Origin: Gnetum montanum
Lineage: Eukaryota > Streptophyta > Gnetopsida > Gnetales > Gnetaceae
Length of the DNA: 64,000 nucleotides
Direction: 5' to 3'
Assembly: GCA_015680685.1 (NCBI GenBank)
Contig: MNCI01001860.1
Location: forward strand, 189,341 to 253,340
Positions within the stretch are counted from its first letter, which is position 1, and each line of letters opens with the position of its first letter. The notes under the pieces were generated by a model. It was not told the DNA's origin, made no database searches, and worked only from the letters and a program-made list of their open reading frames with translations. Shown one piece after another: positions 58,459 to 64,000 of the stretch. The translations under genes were made by a program, and so were the position numbers.

Positions 58459-60212
58459 TGTAACGACGGAAAACATCGGCAGCTGGAAATACCGACTGAA
58501 ATTCCGTGTACACAGCTTTAACCACGGATCCGCGCGAGGGCTAAGCTGGAAAAACGAATCCGCGGTGCCCTGAACGGTCTTGTCGATCAGATAGGGACTT
58601 ACGGGTCAGTAAAGCGATGAAGATTATGAATTTTGCGTGCCGTGATTTGGTATGGGAGATCGTGAAACGGGGAGACAACGATGTAAGTGGATCGCTGCGG
58701 AAATAACGCCCAAATGCCGAAGAGATGCTAATCGGGAGAGAAAACAAACGTGTACGTCGCAAAGACCAAAGATCTATGTTTCAATGCCGGATCGGATGTA
58801 TTCTTGCGTGTATATTACGTTACAAAGGGAGAAGACTCCCAACAACTGGATACAAAATGAGCACAAAACAACAAGAAGACTGTCTAGACAGAAGTCTAAT
58901 CTACCTTGTAGGCCAAAGCTCAGGTGCAGGATGGTCAAGCTTTGAAGTCTGTCGATCTCTTAAGCGATAGAACTTGCTAACTGGGCGAGACAACTCTGCA
59001 AATCCCGTTCCGCTTCTTTGCTTCAGGTAGATCTGCTGTTAGGGCTCAGGCGTGCTGTGTTCTGGCTCTGCTAAAGGATGAGGTTTGCGGCGATCACCAA
59101 GAGGGTGCTCTTGTTTCTCTGTTCAAGGCAATGAGTGTTCCCTTGCTCAGAAAATGCTCTTGTCCTCTTGGTCTGCTGGAAAAGCGCTAAGTGCTCTGGT
59201 GCTCTGGTTTTCTTTTTTTGTTCCTCCGTTCTTCTCCTTTTTTCTTGTTGTCCTCCGGGGTATTTGTAGGCCGCGACACGCGCAACCCTGATGACGTGGG
59301 CCTGAATGTCGCGGATCCTGTTGACGCGATTCTTTTAAGTCGAACTGCGACTACGCACAACACGCTCGCTTGCATGCTGTGCATGTGAAGAGCAGGCCCA
59401 TGATAGGCGTGTCTCGGCTACGTTCGTGCTCAGCCGCATTGTGTTGCGTGTATGAGTGCAACCTCGGTGTAATGATAACGCGCTCAAGATTGTTTTACGC
59501 GCATCACGCAACTATGCGTGACGCAGCGTAAATATAACATACACTCTACGCAGTTATGCGCGGTGAAGCGTAATCAAAGCATAACTTACGCTCTTCACGT
59601 AGCTGTGCGTGACGAAGCGTAACGAGCGCATGCTTGCATTCTGACCTACGCACGAGCACGCATCATTGCGTAACACACGTAAAGATCAGTTATTTAAATG
59701 TTGCGAGAGCAAATGTCAACCCGTTGCGTTTCTCAGGATTTTGCTCAACTGTCCTGGAGCTTATCACGCTCCTTACGCTGCCGTGCGTAAGGGAGCGTAA
59801 ACCTGTCCTTGAACAAATTCGCCTTCAACTGTCTTGGAGCTTATTACGCTCTTTACGCTGCCGTGCGTAAGAGAGCATAAACTTGTCCTTCAGCAAATTT
59901 GAGGCGCGTTCAACTGTCTTGGAGCTTATTACGCTCTTTACGCTGCCGTGCGCAAGAGAGCGTAAACTTGTCCTTGAACAAATTCGCCTTTAACTGTCTT
60001 GGAGCTTATTACGCTCTTTACGCTGCCGTGCGTAAGAGAGCGTAAACTTGTCCTTAGACAAATATGACTTTAACTGTCTTGGAGCTTATTACGCTCTTTA
60101 CGCTGCCGTGCGTAAGAGAGCGTAAACTTGTCCATAGACAAATGTGAGGCGCGTTCTTGCTCAAATTGTGAATCTTCGCCCAAGGCCGACCCGTAATTTT
60201 CACGGTGTTTCA
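58459..60212 (-). repeat. 3' LTR of Tat-2
   Basis: On the minus strand it starts TGAAACACCGTGAAAATT and ends CCGTCGTTACA, the same ends as Tat-1. It is 1754 bp, longer than the Tat-1 LTRs mainly because of a tandem array in U3. A TATA-like CTACAAATACC (minus) is at about 59258-59272. Inverted TTACGC/GCGTAA pairs are frequent at 59490-59620. Confidence 0.88.
59745..60150 (-). repeat. Five tandem units of about 80 bp, each forming a hairpin
   Basis: Units start at about 59745, 59825, 59910, 59990 and 60070. Each contains TTACGCTCTTTACGC, a loop near TGCCGT, and GCGTAAGAGAGCGTAA, which pair almost perfectly. Units 2-5 are nearly identical; unit 1 differs with matching changes on both stem arms (CTCC/GGGAG). 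The position is the U3 part of the LTR, where promoter elements are expected. Confidence 0.92.
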
Positions 60213-60232
60213 ATGGCCCCTCTTTGTTGACG
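60213..60232 (-). promoter_or_regulatory. Polypurine tract of Tat-2
   Basis: On the minus strand AACAAAGAGGGGCCAT touches the LTR start, identical to 43424-43439 in Tat-1. Confidence 0.8.
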
Positions 60233-60867
60233 GTTAGAGGGCTTACCCGAAAAACGTCGACAAAGAATGCGAAACATCGGATCGGTAGAAGCAAGAACAA
60301 AGTTCATCAATGACTACTCAGGTGTTGCGCTGTTTTCGTAAAAGGAAGGCTGGCGAGTATGGGAGGTAGAAGGGTGTAACTGGCAACAGGCTCGGGGAAG
60401 ATGCAAACGGTGTGTTTATTTATGCCAACAGGAATGCTTTCAGATGAGCATAGCGCGTCAATCTGAGATATCTCTGTTACAAATTGTAGCAGGAATGCGT
60501 GCGAAAAGGAGCATTACACATCACTTTTGCGATGTCTCTACTAGCGTGCGTGCGAACAACGCAGATTTGCGTATGTAAATGCTGCGTAAGGGAACTGGGC
60601 GGTGGGGAAGCAGTGCGCAAAGCTGAGTGGGTGGGCAAACCTGAGCAGCCATTTCAGCACGCTGTTGTACTTCGTCGCTCAGATGAACGCACCTTTGAAT
60701 GACATCCTCCGAGTTAAGCAGCCTGCAACCACAAAAGGAAACAAAGGACGCCATTGCTGATGGACAAAAGACGGGGTTCTGGAGCCAATGTTGTCTGATG
60801 TTAGCCAGAGCCAATGGACTGTAAAGAAGGGGCCGGAGCACTCGGGCGGGGCCACCAATCTTGTCGA

Positions 60868-61180
60868 TCAGCACTGCATACCTTCGCCAAGTGGCATCAG
60901 ACACAGTGCAATAAACTGGCCGCATGGGGAACCGGCCAGATGAATCTGTGAGGCCGGCGTCCGATAGCGACAATTGGCGAGGATTCCCGAGGCCGTTGCC
61001 GACAAAGATTTCGTCGGAGCTCCGATTGGCGAGGCTAGACTCCCAGAGGTGCCACCACTGCCATGGATGCGGTGGCGGCATCTCCGAGGGATCAGTAAGA
61101 TGCCTCCCTGCTTGTCCGAGGAATCAGTAAGATGCCGGTGGGGTGGCGACGCTGGGACTGTCTCAGCATCATGCCCCGTC
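60868..61180 (-). other. Possible small ORF after integrase in Tat-2
   Basis: Part of a 185-codon open frame (60868-61425, minus). From about 61160 downward its sequence and frame match the 97-codon stretch of Tat-1 at 42335-42628 (TDSSD...GILLIPRRC). A second open frame of 186 codons (60521-61081) overlaps in another register. GC-rich DNA makes open frames likely by chance. No domain or membrane segment is recognisable. Confidence 0.3.
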
Positions 61181-61239
61181 TGCTGTGCTGCTGTACACGA
61201 ATGATCATGCTCGCTTGACCATGGTGGTGCTCTGTACAT

Positions 61240-61566
61240 CCCAGTTTTAAGTCCTGGAAGACTGTCGTCACTGGTTTTAAGTCCCAGCAGACCATGGTCC
61301 CAATTTAAAGTCCGGGCAGACCGAAAAGCGCTAGTTTTACGTCGTAGCGGACGGTGGTCGGGCTGGTTTATGGTCTCAGCAGACCGTGCTGTGGATGTCA
61401 GTTTCATGTCATGACCCAGGGACAAAGCTGTGCTAGTTTTACGTCTCAGCAGACGGCTACGTACCTGTGCCAGTTTAGCGTCATGGCGGACGCGTGCAAA
61501 TGATGCCAGTTTCTCATCTTGGCGGACCTGTACAACTTTGCCAGTTTTACGTCGTAGCGGACGCTC
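61240..61566 (-). repeat. Degenerate array after integrase in Tat-2, about 10 units
   Basis: On the minus strand the unit is close to GTCCGCTACGACGTAAAACTG then GCA. Copies lie about every 33 bp (for example 61545, 61345 and 61445 are close to consensus; others are degenerate). It ends about 40 bp from the integrase stop, the same layout as in Tat-1. Confidence 0.82.
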
Positions 61567-61603
61567 AGGGATGTCATACCTGTTGTCGATACCGTCGTTG
61601 CCG

Positions 61604-64000
61604 CTAGATGAAATACCGCTTTAAGTATACATGATTTACAGTATTTGCTAACTCGTTGTTGTTGACGTCTGCCAATTTGAACGCTCCGTTGCTATATGCA
61701 ACAGTCACTAAGAAAGGGCCTTCCCAATTCGCAGAGAACTTGCCTGCTGGTTCACGCACAGCCTTGAGAACCAGGTCGCCTTTCTTGATTGGACGCTGTT
61801 GAAGATTATGATGATGCTTTTGCTTCTGTTTATCTTGATATTTCTCAATTGCCTCAAGAGCCTGTATCCGCTTCTCTTCCAATGACTCCAAGTCCATTAT
61901 TCGAGCCTCGGTGTGTTGAGCCTCATTTATAATGGTGGAGAGGACCATTCTCAGAGAAGGGATTTGCAACTCGAGAGGTAGCACCGCCTTAGATCCGTAG
62001 ACCAGGCCGTAGGGCGTACTACCTGTAGCTATTCTACACGTAGTACGATATGCCCATAGCACATAGAGGATCTGCTCATGCCACCGCCTTTTGTTGCCGT
62101 CAAGCATTTTCTTGAGTAAATTGATGATTATCTTGTTTGACGCTTCAACTTGACCATTTGCCTGCGGGTAATAAGGGGAGGAAAAGGACTGCCTGATGCC
62201 TAAGTTGTCGCAAAAGGATTTGGTATCCACGCTACTAAACTGTGGCCCATTGTCGGTCACAATAGCCATCGGGAGACCAAATCGGGTTATAATGTTATCC
62301 AAGATGAAATGGCAAACCTGTTGAGATGTAATTTTCCGCAGGGGGACAGCTTCTACCCACTTCATGAAATACTCGGTGGCAGTAATAATGAAGCTATGCC
62401 CTGCGGAAGATTTTGGCGTGATGGGTCCTATAATGTCAAGTCCCCATCGTTGGAATGGCCATGTGATCTGCGTGGTGTGCAGCTCTGTGGGTGACACGTG
62501 GATAAGGTTCGCGTGCCGTTGGCACGTGTCACAGGTCTTGACCTTTGTCAGGCAGTCTCGTTCCATGCGTGGCCAGTAGTACCCTAAGCGTCGGATTTTT
62601 AGGGCCATAGCCCGTGGTGCTACGTGGCCACCGCATAGTCCCTCGTGAACCTCGCTAACGATGTGTTGTGCCTGGTCTGTGTTAACGCAGGTGAGCAATA
62701 CGCCATCAAAAGAGCGTCTACAGAGAGTACTGTCTCCGATGATGACGTAGTGCTTAGCGCATTTTCGGATTGCGTCCTTCTGCGCGCGTGTTAAAGCAGC
62801 TGGTAACTCACCCTGTAAAAGATACGATTTAATGTGATCATACCACTCAGGCGTGCTTTCCTCGGTAAGAGAGGAGATCTGCGCCGTCTGAATGATAGGG
62901 TCTGTGCAGTCGGTAATCAATGTGGGATAGGTGGTAAACAGGTCTATGGGCACCTGTAAAGCGAGAGTGGCAAGTGCGTCGGCCAACGTGTTGTCAGTCC
63001 TTGGGATGTGCTGGGCGTCGAAGGTCATAAATCGCCTCAGAAGAGCTTTAGCCTGATCACAGTAGGGCTGCAAGTGTACCGCCTTACAGGCGTAGACTCC
63101 AGTGATTTGTTTTATGACAAGCATCGAATCGCCCCTAATCGCCAGGTGTTGGACATCAAGTTCTCCTGCAGTTAGCAATCCCCTGAGGAGCCCTTCGTAC
63201 TCTGCCACATTGTTCGTATAAGGGAAGGTCAATCGATAAGCGTGTAGACGCACATCCTCAGGCGAGAGCGTAAGAACAGTGGCCGCGCTGCCGCCTCTGG
63301 CGGTTGAAGCTCCATCGAAATACAATGTTGCTTCGAGGCCTGTCGAGACAGGGCTTAAACTATGTACATGTTCGTCGGGAAATTCCGGCTCTACAGTTGC
63401 GTGGTTGTCAATTGGTGATGTTGCTAACTGGTCGGCTATCGCTTGGCCCTTCGTGGATGATTGGCCAATGTAGTGGAGGTCAAACTCCGTAGTGATAGCC
63501 TTCCAACGAGCGATTCTACTACTCTCGTATAGGCTGTGCGTAATGGCCCTAAGGATATTATTTTTACAGATAATATTGACCTAACTACGAAACAGATAAT
63601 GCCTACATTTCTTGAGCGTAAAAACTAGTGCTAAGCAATTACGCTTGACGTTGTTATACCTCGTCTCATACGCGCATAGAGCGTGACTCAGGTAATAGAT
63701 GGGCATTTCTGACCCATCCTCCCATTGCTGACAAAGCAACGCTGCTATTGCTACGTCTGAAGTGGCGAGGTAAATGAAAAAAGGTGATTCCCTTTGTGGC
63801 GGGAAAACCGTGGGTAGATGTTGCAGTTCTTGCTTTAGACTGTCAAACGCACGCTGGCAATCGTCGGTACACTCAAAGTTAACCCCCTTTTTCAGCAAAT
63901 GTTGCATGGGGTGTAATTTGTCTGTTAACCTTGAGATGAACCTGCGTATGAATTGTAAACGACCCTGTAACCCGCGGAGTTGCTTGAGGTCTGTGGGAGG
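61604..64000 (-). CDS. pol of Tat-2: RT connection, RNase H, archaeal-type RNase H, integrase (partial)
   Basis: The minus-strand frame is open from the right edge to the stop at 61604 except for one TAG at 63581-63583. Before the TAG: RT connection (PPTDLKQLRGLQGRLQFIR) and first RNase H (FFIYLATSD, PIYYLSHAL, ALVFTLKKC). After it, numbering 573 residues from 63325: the second RNase H has Asp4 (YFDG), Glu42/44 (AEYEG), Asp66 (RGDS) and Asp116 (ADALA), as expected for a working site. The integrase has the zinc finger His227, His234, Cys265, Cys268 and the catalytic Asp297 (LDIIGP), Asp358 (TDNGPQF) and Glu394 (NGQVEA). The end KRYFI matches Tat-1. All integrase key residues are present, so the protein could be functional if the TAG is read through or the copy is complemented. 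Confidence 0.9.

Larger units (their letters stand above)
58459..64000 (-). mobile_element. Tat-2: Tat-lineage LTR retrotransposon, 3' part, young copy
   Basis: It reads on the minus strand. In view are the 3' LTR (58459-60212), polypurine tract, 3' region, degenerate repeat array, and pol from the RT connection to the integrase end. Gag, most of RT and the 5' LTR are beyond the right edge. It is the same family as Tat-1 (shared polypurine tract, LTR ends, pol and array), but GC-richer and open except for one TAG. The sequence left of it (ATGAT, 58454-58458) should recur at its far end. Confidence 0.88.

Noticed and set aside
59745-60150. CRISPR-like array
   Set aside because: Repeats are contiguous without unique spacers and lie in the LTR of a plant retrotransposon.
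60521-61081. 186-codon minus-strand frame in the Tat-2 3' region
   Set aside because: GC-rich DNA with few stops; it overlaps another open frame and has no counterpart kept open in Tat-1.
1-64000. tRNA or rRNA genes
   Set aside because: No cloverleaf with conserved arms and no rRNA-like block was seen on either strand; tRNA-like matches are only primer-binding sites.

Overview
This window looks like nuclear DNA of a seed plant with a large, repeat-laden genome; a gymnosperm is plausible but cannot be shown from the sequence. The evidence is plant-type Ty3/gypsy LTR retrotransposons of two lineages (Athila-like and Tat-like), one spliced plant HMA/HIPP gene, GT-AG introns, no bacterial operon structure, and decay dominated by C-to-T changes as expected from plant cytosine methylation.

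Layout. Positions 1-3951 hold the 5' part of a minus-strand Athila-like element (called Ath-1). Positions 3952-13570 are the only non-element DNA: one intact host gene at 8102-8611 (two exons, a small cysteine-less HMA-fold protein ending in a CaaX box), preceded by six separate short tandem duplications within 2.5 kb, a possible solo LTR at 5663-6588, and about 5 kb of AT-rich DNA with no convincing gene. From 13571 to the right edge everything belongs to one nested stack of LTR elements.

Nesting, outermost first. Ath-2 (plus strand, LTR 13571-14446) is the only Athila-like copy with a recognisable reverse transcriptase. It is split by Ath-3 (minus strand, 15706-48435, target duplication CCAAG). 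Ath-3 is itself split by Ath-4 (plus, 17347-26557, duplication AACCT/AACCC) and by Tat-1 (plus, 27692-44869, duplication ACTTG). Ath-2 resumes at 48436 and is interrupted again inside its integrase at 52400 by Ath-5 (plus, from 52401). Ath-5 is interrupted at 58458 by Tat-2 (minus, 58459 to beyond the right edge), the least decayed copy. Ath-3, Ath-4 and Ath-5 have gag (Ath-5 also protease) but no visible RT or integrase, so they are probably non-autonomous.

The most interesting content is cargo. A multi-exon accessory gene lies antisense inside Tat-1 (37741-33804), and a homologous gene lies in sense inside Ath-4 (about 20900-23752). They align over most of their length and share at least one intron at the same place and phase, although their carriers belong to different retrotransposon lineages. 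In Tat-1 the same antisense exon chain begins with an FCP1/NIF-like HAD phosphatase domain that has lost its catalytic aspartates. Other leads are an in-frame UAG at the same codon of pol in both Tat copies, a five-unit hairpin array in the Tat-2 LTR, and a degenerate array of about 33 bp units after integrase in both Tat copies.
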